Of a stretch of DNA of 64,000 nt, positions 11,788-23,619 are shown piece after piece. Location: the NCBI RefSeq assembly GCF_963583255.1, contig NC_084816.1, positions 17,657,100 through 17,721,099 on the forward strand, written 5' to 3'. The notes beneath the pieces are model-generated. The model ran no database searches. It was not told the DNA's origin and was given only the letters and a program-made list of their open reading frames with translations. This DNA is from Pyrus communis (taxonomy: Eukaryota; Streptophyta; Magnoliopsida; Rosales; Rosaceae). The first letter of the stretch is position 1. Every line of letters begins with the position of its first letter. The position numbers and the translations under genes were made by a program.

Positions 11788-13078
11788 CTAACCCCTACCG
11801 TAACCTAGTTCCCCGTTGATGTCTATCTCGTCCAAGCCTTCTTGAGTCTTGTTTAAATCTCTTACCGCTGCCTCAAGATTTACCTCCGCAACAGCTAGCT
11901 CAGCCCTCAGCCTCTTCGTTTGTGTTTGTAAAGCGTCCACATCCTTTCTCAGTCTTTTCAACTTCCCTGAACTTTCCACAATCTTCTTCATACCCAAGGC
12001 CCTTTGAACACTAGGCTCCAGCCAAGCCAAGTCAAATTTGAAGGCCTCAAGCTCCTCCCACAAAAGTTTCAGTTCCTCACATGCCTCGTCTGTCATGTCC
12101 TCGACCTTTTTCGTCTTCATAAAATGCAAAAGCCGGCTCAAGGCTGTGAACGCCCACTCAGTAAACATGCGACTTCTCTTGCGTTGGCATTCAATCAGTG
12201 AAGGATGCCATGAACAAACCTCATCTAGTAGTGGAACAAAAGCTTTCTCTATTTTCCCTAAACCCCTAAAATCCTCAAGCTTTCCAAGTGGGGGCGAAGA
12301 CAGATCCTCAGGTTCCTTGACTATGGGAGGGCCAGGAGGAACATGAGTAAGGTCGGGGATGGTTAGGATGGCCTCCACACTTTCCAGCTCTTTACGTTTT
12401 TTGTCTGAGGGCTTAATAGGTGCAGAACTACTTGCTTGGCGTTCTAAGATCTTAATTTAGCTTTATGGACAGCAACTTTGGCCCTAATGATACACATATC
12501 ATCCACAAGATACCCCTTACTAGGGTTACAAAAGTCGTTTAGAGGAGTTAATGACGGGAAGCCCCAGTCACTTACCCTTTTATTGAACAAATGCTCGGTG
12601 TCTGCAAAATCAAAACAACAAAGATAAAAGTAATAAGAAAACGTTAAAAATAGACACAGCTGATTACTACGTCATAAAGAAATAATGACAAGTGAAGCCT
12701 GTAGCAAATTATTACTTTTCATATACAAACTCAATTAAGTTTTCATCGATCAACAGAGACCATAATAAACAAATTTTCATGTACACACACCCACAATAAG
12801 GCTCTAGTAAGTGGTTAAATTTGCTAACCATACAACCAGATTCAAGGTCCAAATCTTTCCACAGTAAGCATGGTCAAAGATCAGAATACTCCAAATTAGA
12901 GTCTCTTAATCACGAACTTAGTTCCATAGAAAGAGATAAAATGGTTCAGAACAAACAAGAGAAATAGATATAAGTACCACTACCATTCTACTTCATGTCT
13001 AGTTATAGCTTTCTTCAGAACAAACAAGAGAAACAAATTCACAAATTTCATGTCTTTGCGCAGTATCTTGTATATGTT

Positions 13079-13180
13079 TTAAAAGGCTCGCCTCAGGGCA
13101 CGCCTAGGCGCCCTCTGAGGCTGGGCTTGAGGGTTGCCGCCCCTATTTTGAGGGAGTGAGCATAATGCGCGCCTCAGGGC

Positions 13181-13217
<37 letters not shown>

Positions 13218-13377
13218 CTCCCAAATCCAAATTTTAGATAGGGTTTTAACTGCCTCATACCTCCTCCTTGCACTATCGTCTCTCTGCCTTTTTTTCTGAT
13301 TTTTATTTTTTATATAATGGATGTGTGTGTTGTCTGCGTGCATTGTTATATGTGTGCTCATTGTGCTTTTCATCCTC

Positions 13378-13432
<55 letters not shown>

Positions 13433-13640
13433 TAAATATGTGTGTGTATATATTTATAATATATGTGTATGCTCAGGATGATTATTGGTTAATAATCTTC
13501 TTTTTTTAATATAATATATGTGTACGCTCAGTGTATATATTAAAAAATTTAGGTCCCGTGAGTCTTCACCTCTCGCCTCACGCTTAGACCAGGCTATCCC
13601 TCAGACGCCTCGCCCATGCCTCACACTTTTAATACACTGT
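13079..13640. repeat. Palindromic-ended repeat in an intron of the MATH gene
   Basis: The left end (TTTTAAAAGGCTCGCCTCAG) and the complement of the right end (about 13560-13640, with GTGTATTAAAAGTGTGAGGC) are similar, GC-rich and full of GCCTCAGGC-like motifs, around an AT-rich centre with a long (TA)n. It looks like a DNA element inserted in the intron between exons 13868 and 12601. Confidence 0.55.
13383..13429. repeat. (TA)n microsatellite
   Basis: About 23 TA units within the intronic repeat. Confidence 0.9.
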
Positions 13641-14797
13641 GTTAAAGACGCAATCAGGAATGAATTTGCAGTCACATAGAAAATTATTCCTTTGTAGTGA
13701 GCGTATAACTGAATCCGAATCATAACAAAATGTCCACAAAATGATGCAATAATCACTAGCTCCATTGGATTGTAATCAATTATATCTGCCATAAAATAGA
13801 TAGGATAACAAGAAAACAAACAAAAACAAATGCGAAGTGAACAACGAAAACAGAAAAACAAAAGTACCCAATGTTTTTGAGTTGCTGGGGTGAAGTTGAT
13901 TGACCAAAGTCAAGCTGAAAGCAGCATATCTCGACCACCCAGGCGGCAATTTTGAAGACTCTGCGACAACCAAATACACCGACAAGAAGTCTACATTGTT
14001 CCCCCTTGGATACAAAAGGATTTGCCTGACCAAACCAAACAATGCAAAGTTCAAACTCAAAACCATTACATGTCACAAAGTTACGGCATACCGCCATGTT
14101 TGGTGCTTAGGATTGGGTTAGATCTGATAACTCACTAGTTCCAAATTTTGTCCAAGTTGAAGGAATCAGACTGACTAGTCATGAAGGAAACTTATCCTTT
14201 CCAATCCCTTCCATCTTTTACCTTCAGCTTAAACAAAAAGCTGAGAACTTTGGCCTCAATTTCTTCCTCCCTCCAACACATCTTGAAGTTAGTGAGATAT
14301 CCAATCCAATCCAATCAAATCGTAAAGGCTTTACGGAATCATGTTAATTAGCAAGATATAGTAGGAAAATAATACCATTTATAATCTCCAACTGAGAAAA
14401 TATCAGAGTAATGCTTGAAGTTATTCAACTTGGAGAAGTTTTCAACTTTCCATGAGAAATCCAAGGATACAAGGTCGTCCGTCATCTTCTTCTGACCCTT
14501 CAATCTACCATTTCAATTCAAACCCATAAGAAAGCAAGCAGCAACAAAGAGACCAAATGAATCTGAAGAATTAAAAGCATCGGAGGAGAGGGGAGACCTA
14601 CGTTTCCATGGAACCAGAGAGCCGCAAGCAAAAAGATGGACTCCGAATATCTGGCAAAAGCTCAGCTCAGACCTGGAAACGGAAACTGGAAAGCAAACCC
14701 TGACGAGAGCTGCTGAGCTAAAGTGAGAGTTACTCTCATTCTCAGTGACGAATGCGATTACTACTTTACCCGACCGGCTTTTTATTTATTTATTTAA

Positions 14798-15345
14798 GGG
14801 CTAGATTGGATTGTGATTTTTTTTTTTTTTTCTTTGAAAAAACAGTTTATTAAAAGAAATCTGAAACATAAAATGTGTTTGATAAAACATAAAAAAAAAA
14901 AAAATCTACTTTTTTAAAAACTGTTGTCAATGACAGCAAAAAAACATAGAAAGGCAGAAGTTGGGTCTATCATGCATTTAAAAAAAAAGTGTTTTTTTTT
15001 TCAAAGCATAGAAATCAGTGTTATTTAATGAAATTTTCAAGTAACAAGTATACCTCTACATATGTTACAAAATTAAAATCTTTGCATGGACATTGTTTTC
15101 TTTGACAATTATTATATTACATTAAATATCATACTATTTTTAGTCATTTAATATATTTACAACAATTTATATAAAAGTTTATCAAATACTTGATATTGTT
15201 TTTTTTTTTTTTTTTGTTAAAAGCACTTTTACCAAAAAAAAAAAAAAAAAATTTATCAAAAACTCAACTTTATTTTACAACTGTTTATTTTCACGACATA
15301 GCAAAAGTAGTTTTCTTTTAAAACACAATAATACCAAACTAGGCC
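14798..15345. mobile_element. Harbinger/Tourist-like MITE, 548 bp
   Basis: Ends GGGCTAGATTGGA and CCAAACTAGGCC are imperfect inverted repeats flanked by TAA on both sides (14795-14797, 15346-15348), the 3-bp duplication typical of PIF/Harbinger. The interior is AT-rich with T-runs and no coding capacity. It lies about 190 bp upstream of the MATH gene start. Confidence 0.65.
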
Positions 15346-16876
15346 TAAAGCGGCTCGTACAAGATAAATTATACGAACCGGTTGTATGATGCTGTTATAT
15401 ACTAAGGATAATGTTAGGAAGACCAAATTTTTAAATCAAATTTGCAAACCAAATGATGTGTCACCAATAAGAGATAAGCACGTTAACCAAAACTTAATTA
15501 ATAATCCAATCATCTACAACCATATCATCTGTGACATTCCGTCCCGAGTTTAATATTATTTTATTCCTGAGCCTTCGAAAATTACTAAAATGCCCTTGAC
15601 GGGTGGAAAACCTTCGTGGACATTCGAGTCCTTATCACTCTATTCTTTTGCACATACCTCTAGGTGGTATGTGTTCTTTCGAACACATGAGCACGAATGG
15701 GCGTAAGTCGAACGATTTATACATGTTTCCCAATGAGGGGTAAAATGATAATTTTGCACTCTTGTGAATTTATTACTTGTTTATCGAGACAATAGTGAGT
15801 TGTCGGTATGCAGGTTGCATACCGTAATATCGATGGTTTATTTGTTGGATTCGTTAAGCAAGTGGGCAAGTAGGCCGTTTACGTTAATATTTTATTAATT
15901 AAGTCTCGTACCTATTTAATTATTACTGGGCTTGACCCAAAGTCACACACACACACACATATTCTCGGAGTACTCGACAATATGAACAAGTGGGCGCAAA
16001 CGGAACTAAATTTGGAGCTACAATTACAATTTTACAAAACACCAAATATAGAGGACAAATTGGTAATTTCCTGTTGGGAGATATTTTGTGTTTTGTTTTG
16101 TGAGCCATTGGGACCCACACCAGTCCTTTTCGTCTGTCTCTTGTCCCCTTCCAAAACTCTCGAACCTCTCTCTTGCTGCCACCTCACTTCTTCTCCCTCT
16201 CTTTTAACTCTCTCTTCCTCAATACTTTTGACATGGTTCATAGAAGGCATCCTTCTTCTTCCTTGTCGCCTCAATTGTGTATCCTATGCAAAAGGAATAA
16301 GTTGTTTACACACTCCTTCATTGCCCGGTGAATTTGGGTTTGCTAGTGGATTTGGTAAAGATGTAAATTGGTTGAAAGGGCAAGACCAAGGTTATGTTTT
16401 CTTGACGTGAACAAAAAAAATTGCGTTAAAACATTCACCCTTATGCTTGAGCTCCCGAGTTCGGTTCCCTCCCCCAATATCGTTTGTATCAAAGAAAATA
16501 ATAAATTGCGGTTTATTTTGATAATGTACTTGTCTAACATGTACATCATTAAATTTAAAACGAGACTGTAAATCGCAAAATATCATCAATGGTCAAGCAG
16601 TAACAACATATTAGTGTAAATCAATTATTGCACAAAAAACAGCAATCAAGGACAAAAGTAATAAAAACTGAAGAATTCTTAGGAAGCATGAACTCCGAAA
16701 AACTTCTGGACATTAAGTCCATCAAAGCTAAAATTAATTCTTAGGTAGGCGATTGAAAATATTCGGTCCAAAATTACAAGCTAAAGATAACCGAAACTAC
16801 AGCGGATGCACAGTTTCTTTCATATATTTCACATATAGAAAAGCTTGCAGCATGTACCTGCTGAAAGGTTTGTGAT
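15346..16876. other. Intergenic, possible LTR fragment
   Basis: From about 15533 the text begins TGTGACATTCCGTCCCGAG and continues as unique-looking mid-GC sequence with GGTATGTGTTC and GTCGGTATGCAGG. This resembles a plant LTR, but I could not find its CA end or a target duplication. (CA)n at 15944-15958. No coding sequence recognised. Confidence 0.35.
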
Positions 16877-18630
16877 TTACTCTTTTGCTACAGCTGTTTC
16901 AGTGTCGGAAGAGTAGTCGTGCCTGTAAGTAGTAGGAAAGGCAATTAAAACCATGAAAAAAATTGCAAATGTGAGCATGTTCTGATAATTTTGCAAGAAA
17001 ATCTCCCTTTCCTCATAAATGCTACTTTCCACCAAAGATAAAATTAATTCCCAAACCATTTATTATTAACCATATGAATATATATTTTACTAGAATCCAG
17101 CTTACGTGATTTTGCGGGAAAGTTGATACAAGCCTGTCCCTGCCATTGCAACATTGACACTAAACAGATTCCAGTTTTTCTGCAGTTTCAGAATAATATT
17201 ACGAAAGCTTTAGCTGCAAGTAAAGTTGTCAGAAGCATCAAGAAGTAGTTTTCTTAAGCATTACAAACAGAAGAATATATTAAAGTGAATCTAAATTCTA
17301 AACTTAGAAGGAAATACTCAGTGCAGAATGAAGTGGTTATAAACTTATAGTACACATTTTAGATTGGAGGATTCTCCACCGAACAGAAGAATCTCCACTT
17401 ACCTTCATTTTCAGAAGATTTACTCCTCTTTCGTATCTCATTATTACTGTACCGTGCATAGCGATGATAATTTGTGATGTTGGTGGTTATTTAGCAGGAT
17501 TTACAGCTTTGTCAAGCAATCGGTATTTTTTTAAATCATGAAATTCAGACTTAATCGTTATAAACGAAAGCTAAGTGTTGAACGATAACATCCTTCAGAG
17601 CTAGAAACAAAACATACCGGAGTAATCACCATACTGTAACGAGACCAAATAAGTCCAGTGCATGTAACAGCTGCACAATGATACTTGAGCTATGACTACA
17701 CAATTCTAAGCACAGATCAAATGGACTGCTTGAAAAGCTATTTCCTAAAAGGCGCGTACCTAGTTGCTGAGGATAAGACAGCGTCTCCGGTGGCTTTGAG
17801 AAATCAGCAATATTTGCTATGCTAATACCCCATTTAAAAGTTGGAGCCCAGAAGTGAACTGTATCATGAGAAATATGAGTCACTAAAATAACATGGCTCA
17901 ATAGCCCCACCTAGACACCTCAGTTTTATCATGACACATTTCCAGATTTGTAATGCTGAATTTTTTCTGCTTCCCAAATATTTGTACTTTTGAGTAGGCC
18001 AGAGACTTCTATTAAGGATTAGAGCAGAGACTTACTACTGATATTATCTCTAATTGGGAGTTCTTGAGACTAAAAGAAATTATTCATCTCCAAAATAGGG
18101 GTTTTAACTTTTAGGAAAATTGGCTAAAATGATCGGAATACAAATCCCCCAATTGCTGAACTGATCAAAATCAAATCGACGACATAGCAATCAGATATCT
18201 AAAGACAAATTGAAAAACTGATCATTTCAGCAATTGAGATTTGATCAAAATGATCATTTTGGTCAATTCCCCAAGGTTTTTATGACATTAAATTGTCAGG
18301 TTATATTGACTAGCTTTCTCTGAAATTAACTATAATCCTAGTAAACAGTCAAAACTGACAAATCCTGCCCTTCCGTTTCAAAAATTGTAGTAAAAAAATT
18401 GCGTATTCCGTTTTCAAAACCTGATTATCTGCCTGATTAACCAAAACCAAGATGCCAAAATTCAATCTTTTGAAGGATTAAATCTTTTACAACATAATTA
18501 TTTGTAAAACCCTCGAAGACATATAAGAGCTATTGGAGAAAACTGAAAGAGGCAAAAAAAGATGAAAGAACAAACTTGTTTTAGGGCCTGCGGGGTGGTT
18601 CCAGAAAGCTTGGACCTTGGAAGCTGCCAT
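16877..18630 (-). CDS. Mitochondrial pyruvate carrier subunit (MPC2-like)
   Basis: Five short exons on the minus strand: 18630-18576, 17858-17760, 17670-17618, 17179-17106 and 16922-16877, joined in phase to 108 aa. MPC subunits form a heteromer in the inner mitochondrial membrane that imports pyruvate for the TCA cycle. The start opens MAASKVQAFWNHPAGPKT. Exon 2 gives IHFWAPTFKWGISIANI and exon 3 GLIWSRYSMVITPKN, the family's most conserved stretches. Exon 4 gives NLFSVNVAMAGTGLYQL. Three hydrophobic helices can be placed at about 20-40, 50-66 and 73-90. The length is normal for this family, and the tail HDYSSDTETAVAKE matches plant MPC2-type proteins rather than MPC1. Confidence 0.93.
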
Positions 18631-19575
18631 GGGATCGAGCGCTGTCTCTGTGAGATTCCGGAAAAACAGAGTGAGGTTTCAGTTACCACCTCGTCTCGTG
18701 CCACCTACTTCGGGACTTCGAGCAAGTGCAAGATTGTAAGCTCTGAAGCCATTGTTTATAATACACTTTTTATTTATCAAGTTTATCAAGTCGGTCAACG
18801 AAGTTGGGCCGTTGACAGAAATATTGGGCAACCCAACCAAAGAATGAACTTTCTTTTGCCTATTTTCTCTCCTACTTTGTGTCTTAATTTATAGTAAACA
18901 TACGGACTTATTTTTTCTACAAGTAAGAAAGCTTAAGATTTTCTAGATTACATAAGAATTCTGAATACAATCTATTAGGAATTACATAATTACATTTGTG
19001 CTACAATTCTAACTATAATACTCCCTCTTGAGTGGGTTTACTCAAGTAAATGACGCATCAGATCCTCATGGATGATGTAAAAGCAGTTGATGAATCGTCT
19101 CGTCTAGTGGCACAAGTAGCGAATGCAAGTTTCAGAATAAGGAAGAATGCATTTATGGATAAACCTCACAAAATCTGGCTAAAGTAAAATTCAACATGGG
19201 ACAAAATCCATCAATAGTCTAAGGAGAAAAGTGAGTAAATATAATGAGTAAAAGACTAACATCTTCAGAACGTAAGTAAAACGCAAAAGAAGGTATGACC
19301 AACTAGAGTAGTTGCCTTATTAAAACCTCGTCAGGCTACAATAACTCAATGGGATAAAATGATCTTGATTGCAGGAGAAATAGTACATTAAGGTCAAATG
19401 AGTATACTTTAGAATACTTCCCCTGAGTTTGACAAAACTCTTAATGAGAACTATAAGCATTGCAAATCAAACAATTTACGCATACTAATTCCTTGAATAA
19501 GCTTCTAAAAAGTAGGTTTCGACAATGACTTCATAAAGAGGTCGGCAAGTTTGTCTTGGTTCAAATCTAATTAAA
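18631..19575. other. MPC upstream region and old retroelement-like sequence
   Basis: The MPC promoter and 5' UTR lie at 18631-18760. From 18880 the text (TAGTAAACATACGGACTTA...) is a diverged copy of the unit that is tandemly repeated at 19576-20136. The following block (ATACTCCCTCTTGAGTGGG..., CTTCCCCTGAGTTTGAC...) looks like decayed LTR-retrotransposon DNA without open frames. Confidence 0.4.
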
Positions 19576-19630
19576 GCTCTTGTTGCTGATGTGAGAAAAA
19601 GAATCAGTACAATGTAAGTCCTTTAGGAAC

Positions 19631-19675
<45 letters not shown>

Positions 19676-20136
19676 GTATTAAGATCCTTATAGGAATATA
19701 TGGTAATAAATATAACGGGCTTACTTATCCTAAAAGTAAGAAAGCCTACGATCTTTTATATTACATAAGAATACTAAATACAATATACTAGAAATTACAC
19801 CATCATACATGCTCACTCTAACTACAACATTTTCTTTCTTCAATCATGATTTTTCTTGGTTTGGGTCTACTTAACTTCAATTTTCTAAAGCTCTTGTTGC
19901 TGATGTAAGAAAAAGAATTCAGTGCAATGTAAGTCCTTCAGGAACTTTATATATATATATATAGTTACATCGTGCCTTTATTTATAGTAAACATAACGGG
20001 CTTACTTGTTCTAAAAGTAAGAAAGCCTAAGATCTATTATATTACATAAGAATCCTAAATAAAATCTACTAGAAATTACACCATCATACATGCTCACTCT
20101 AACTACAACATTTTCTTTCTTCAATCATGCTTTTTC
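19576..20136. repeat. Tandem duplication, unit about 314 bp
   Basis: Unit 1 begins at 19576 and unit 2 at 19890, each with GCTCTTGTTGCTGATGT, a (TA)n run of different length, then GGGCTTACTT, AAAAGTAAGAAAGCCTA, and CACTCTAACTACAACATTTT. Identity outside the (TA)n is high, so the duplication is fairly recent. Inside each unit, a TGTTGCTG...ACAACA segment has LTR-like TG/CA ends. Confidence 0.85.
19634..19671. repeat. (TA)n microsatellite
   Basis: About 19 TA units in unit 1 of the tandem duplication; the matching run in unit 2 is only about 8 units. Confidence 0.9.
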
Positions 20137-20234
20137 TTACCACTACCATTAATTCAACTCGCATGAAATAACGAGTTCGATATTAAATTATTGTCAGGTC
20201 GAATGGTAATTGTATATAACTAACAAGATGTCTA

Positions 20235-20414
20235 CGTTGCCACTCGATACTACAGTCTAATAATATTCCTCCACTTGGAAGTGAGATGTCTTAGGTTCGA
20301 ATCTCATGGATGATGAATTCGATACCAAATTAGGTTGCCCATTATGTGGCTTAGCCAAACTCCCAATTTCCTTATGTGTAAAAATATCGATGTACTAAAA
20401 AAAAAAAAAAAAAT
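20235..20414 (+). mobile_element. tRNA-derived SINE
   Basis: An A-box-like start is followed by a B-box match, GGTTCGAATCTC (about 20294-20305), which resembles the pol III promoter of tRNA-derived SINEs. The element ends in an 18-base A tail (20397-20414). Non-coding. Confidence 0.65.
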
Positions 20415-20462
20415 GTATACGCTTTATTTGAAGTGAAATGATACAACTTTTTATTTATGTTT

Positions 20463-20660
20463 TAAATAAAGAGAAATGCTAAGGAGACTCTTTCAAAAGT
20501 AGGTCTCTTCTTGAAATCTTCACCACCTCTTGTTTTTTTACACAATGATTTATAATGTTGGCATGAAAATTATGTCAAAAATATAAAGTGGTGGAGAGTC
20601 CATGATAAGTATCTTAAATCATAAGATGAAACTTTTGTCTCCATAAATAGACACATCTTT
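20463..20660. repeat. MITE-like sequence related to the element at 48401
   Basis: Begins GAAATGCTAAGGAGACTCTTTCAAAA, close to the left end of the 48401 element, and shares ATTATGTCAAAAATATAAAG-like interior text. The right end is not clear. Confidence 0.45.
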
Positions 20661-20922
20661 TTGTAAAGGGCAAACTCTCATTAGTCATGAGCCAATTCAA
20701 TGCAGTCACATAATTTTATGTGATTTAAGAGATTAACTAATTCTTTGAGAGAGTTTATATAATTATGATTTGCGAGGCCTCTTTGGTTTGGTGGAGTGCT
20801 ACCTATAGTAAAAGTGAGTTTACGAGGCTTCAATTTTCTCATATTGCTCATTAAAGTTTTGAAATCGTATCAATTTATTATTTTTGCCTATGTAGCTGTG
20901 ATTGTATGGTCTTTCGTTAAAG

Positions 20923-21065
20923 GGTGGTGCTACCCGCATACCAATTTTTACGTCTCACACCCCTTTCAATTTCCGGCCATGGATCGAATGAATTGAAGAA
21001 GATTAATGGACAAAAATTAACAATGATATATAAGAGGTAAAAATGAATGTGTGCATAACCCTTGC
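20923..21065. mobile_element. MITE, CACACCCC family, diverged copy
   Basis: The left end has GGTGGTGCTACCCGCATACC and the right end GTGTGCATAACCC, with the shared interior around GATCGAATGAATTGAAGAAGAT. This matches the better-preserved copies at 47202 and 52832. Confidence 0.45.
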
Positions 21066-21512
21066 TAAATTGATGACATGACAAATATGTGACCATTTTT
21101 GAATTGATGTGGAAGTCACACGTACACTGAAGAACAAAAAGGCATCATGAAGGTGTAAGTGCAAGTGTGACTTCCACATCTACTAGAGTCAAATAAAAAA
21201 AATTTAAAACCTCGATACAAAGCCAGGTTTAGCTTCCTTCACTTTTTTATTATCCCTAAACCAGAATCTCGCATGACTAATTATTATTAGGTTCAGATTC
21301 AGCTACAAATTAGGCCACTCCGATTTTCCTTACCTGTTCCTCCACCATTGACTCTCTCACATACAAAACACCAACAGAAATTAAAGTCTCAACAAACTTC
21401 ATAAACCTCCATTTCCATCAGCTTCTTCTATTTCGTATAAATTCATATCATCCCTACCAACAGCCTACTGCATTTTTATACTCTAAACTGGTGAGTTCAA
21501 GAGAAGCTAAAA

Positions 21513-22520
21513 ATGACAGTTAAGGCCATTCAATGGCTCCTGCTTGCTCATCTCCTAGTGCAGATTCTATGGTGTGTGCGAAAGTTCCAGCAATCATTGT
21601 GTTTGGAGACTACTGTGGATACAGGGAACAACAACCAGATATCAACAGTTTTAAAGATAAGACTTTGAACCCTACGGTCGCGATTTCTATGGAGGCTGGC
21701 CCTACTGGCCGGTTTTCCAACAACCAGATATCACAAACTCCTTCTGATGTGCTTTTAAGTCGCATTATGACTCAACCTAGTACGCCTAATTAGCGTCAAT
21801 GATGCATGAGTGAGTCTACCAAGTCAAAAGAGAAAATGAAAACTAATACAAAGACAAAACAGTTGTTTCCAACAATTTCCAGAATCTCAGTTAATTCTGA
21901 GTTCTAATCATTTCAATCATATTGCTTTCGTGTTGTTTCAAATCAAAATAGTTATACTAAGTTAAAGTCAAGAAATACAGGCTTGTTTTATTTACAGCTG
22001 CTATACTGGTTGTGCAGTTTGTGATATCTTTTTGGAAGGAATTGGAGTACTATAAGGAATATCAGAAGAACCTGCGAAGCTACCTAGGCAACGATAAAGC
22101 TAACGAGGTCCTGGGAGAAGCATTTTACCTGAAGAGTATAGGAACTAATGATTTCTAGAAAATTACTTTGTATTTTCAGGCAGAGCGTCGGAGTTTTCCA
22201 TTGAGGAGCACCAAAACTTTCTACTAGGAATTGCTGGAAATTTCAACAGGGCACTTTACCATCTTGGAGGTCGGAAGATGTCTCGGGCGGCCGTCCTCCA
22301 ATGAGCTGCCTGCCACTGGAGAGAACTACAGATATCCTTTTTAGGAGTGTTTGTATTGAGGAGTACATTGATGAGGCCAAAAGTTTCAATGTGAAGTTGC
22401 AGGAATTGGGTGAGAAGCTCAACACGGAACTAGTTATATTTCAACTTGTTCTTTCAAACCCATATGATATTCTCTCAGAAATCATCCGAAACCCAGTGTT
22501 TTTCGTTGAGTTTTGTTGTC
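21513..22520 (+). pseudogene. GDSL esterase/lipase pseudogene
   Basis: An ATG at 21513 opens a hydrophobic leader (KAIQWLLLAHLLVQILW). The frame then shifts to PAIIVFGD, which is the GDSL block with the catalytic Ser position changed (FGDYC instead of FGDS). It shifts back for VDTGNNNQISTVLK and again for AGPTGRFSN. Further exons read WKELEYYKEYQKNLRSYLG, GRASEFSIEEHQNFLLGIAG, PPMSCLPLERTTD after another shift, and FQLVLSNPYDILSEIIRNP. Plant GDSL lipases are secreted acyl hydrolases. At least four frame changes and internal stops make this copy dead. The C-terminal block with the catalytic Asp/His was not found. Confidence 0.85.
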
Positions 22521-22851
22521 ATGCTTTCACTATAATTTCAATTGTAATGTCACTTACAGATTCCGAATCTGAATTTGACACCAACAGAGAGGCCATACAG
22601 ATAAGCTGAGTATTTAAACAAAAACATATATTACCTTTTAAAACTACCGTTAAGGTCTTACAAAACCATACTGAATAGCAAGTAAAAGGGCATGACTTGA
22701 AAATAGAACGTAACGTAAAATGGCTGACTGAGGCTGCTATTACTCCTGAAATAGTTTCTTACGACATAAGGTACCAAGAATTGTAAAATGCTTCTTAGAG
22801 AAAAGATTACCATGGGGGAGAAAATGTGCACCTCAACTTGAATTGGGAATT

Positions 22852-23428
22852 TTACTTTGGCTCTTTGGGGAAATGGAGCTTGATCAGTGTAGGAAGTTCA
22901 GATAACTCAACTTGAGGCTTGCCCAACAAAACGCTCTTCAACTTTTCGTCACAATTGACCACATTCTTGTTGTTCGGATCCTATGCAAGCACACCACTTC
23001 AGTATTTAAAAAAATCTATACCATGAAAGCACTAAAACAGATTTCGATGAGCAAAACTAAGAACTGCCTCTTAATTGCAATTGAACAGCAAACATTGAGC
23101 GCTATAACTAAGACAAAGCAACACAGAAAGACTAATACAGCACCATATTTTACTTCATATGATTAAATACAACTGATCGCACTTTAATTTGCAAGAACAC
23201 ATGGAGTACTTATCACCAACAAACAAATAGATAAATTTAAGGAACCTGGAGATTGTTGTCCTTGATGTATGACCAGACACGCATGAAACATCCAAGACGA
23301 GAAATCTGAGACTGACCCGTGAACTCTCGCAGTGTAGAAGGAAGATTTACGAGGTCAATCAAGTTGGCCAGCTTCTTTGGGTTATCTGTAATGGCCTTCT
23401 TCATCATCGGCGGCAACATTTTTATCAC
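22852..23428 (-). CDS. SWIB/MDM2 (BAF60b) domain protein, small
   Basis: Two exons on the minus strand: 23428-23246 and 22980-22852, joined in phase 0 to 103 aa. The whole protein is one SWIB domain: LANLIDLVNLPSTLREF, SQISRLGCFMRVWSYIK, NNLQ|DPNNKNVV, then CDEKLKSVLLGK and LIKLHFPKEPK. SWIB domains occur in SWI/SNF (BAF60) subunits; small plant versions act in the nucleus or organelles. Several in-frame ATGs lie within the first 9 codons (MIKMLPPMM), so the start may be at codon 4. The short N-terminus shows no clear targeting peptide. Between 23440 and 24120 lies the probable 5' UTR intron and promoter. Confidence 0.88.
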
Positions 23429-23619
23429 TCACTCCTGCCTCAACTTTCTTTCTAAAAATGAAAATCAGGAACCATTGAGTCAATGACCAGTAAACTTCTA
23501 CATTAATCATATACACAGATTTCCCACCACTTCTGTTACCCAGTTCAAACAAGTGTCTTTAAGTTGAACATAAACTGCATATTACACTAAACCGTTAAAA
23601 CAATGCATACTATATAAAT

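Larger units (their letters stand above)
11788..14609 (-). pseudogene. MATH domain and coiled-coil protein gene with one frameshift
   Basis: Minus-strand exons: 14609-14602 (8-bp microexon, tentative), 14504-14376, 14025-13868, then from 12601 down to 11788. The first three join in phase to METLKGQKKMTDDL, SWKVENFSKLN, YPRGNNVDFLSVYL, PPGWSRYAAFSL, DWGFPSL and GYLVDD, a complete MATH (TRAF-like) domain. The frame then hits TAG at 12444-12446. Restarting one base over, an open frame runs LERQASSSAPIKPSDKKRK..., and includes SWHPSLIECQRKRSRMFTEW and a coiled coil (about residues 130-185) to the end, as in the plant MATH/CC family. A loss of one base near 12445 explains this. It is either a recent pseudogene or a sequence error. 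Everything else, including splice sites, is intact. MATH/CC proteins are thought to be adaptors; exact function is unclear. Confidence 0.85.

Noticed and set aside
15533..16370. Complete LTR
   Set aside because: The TG start is suggestive, but no matching CA end or target duplication was found, so it was listed only as a possible fragment.
20290..20310. B-box match as a possible tRNA gene
   Set aside because: No acceptor stem or anticodon arm can be drawn; the A tail shows it is a SINE.
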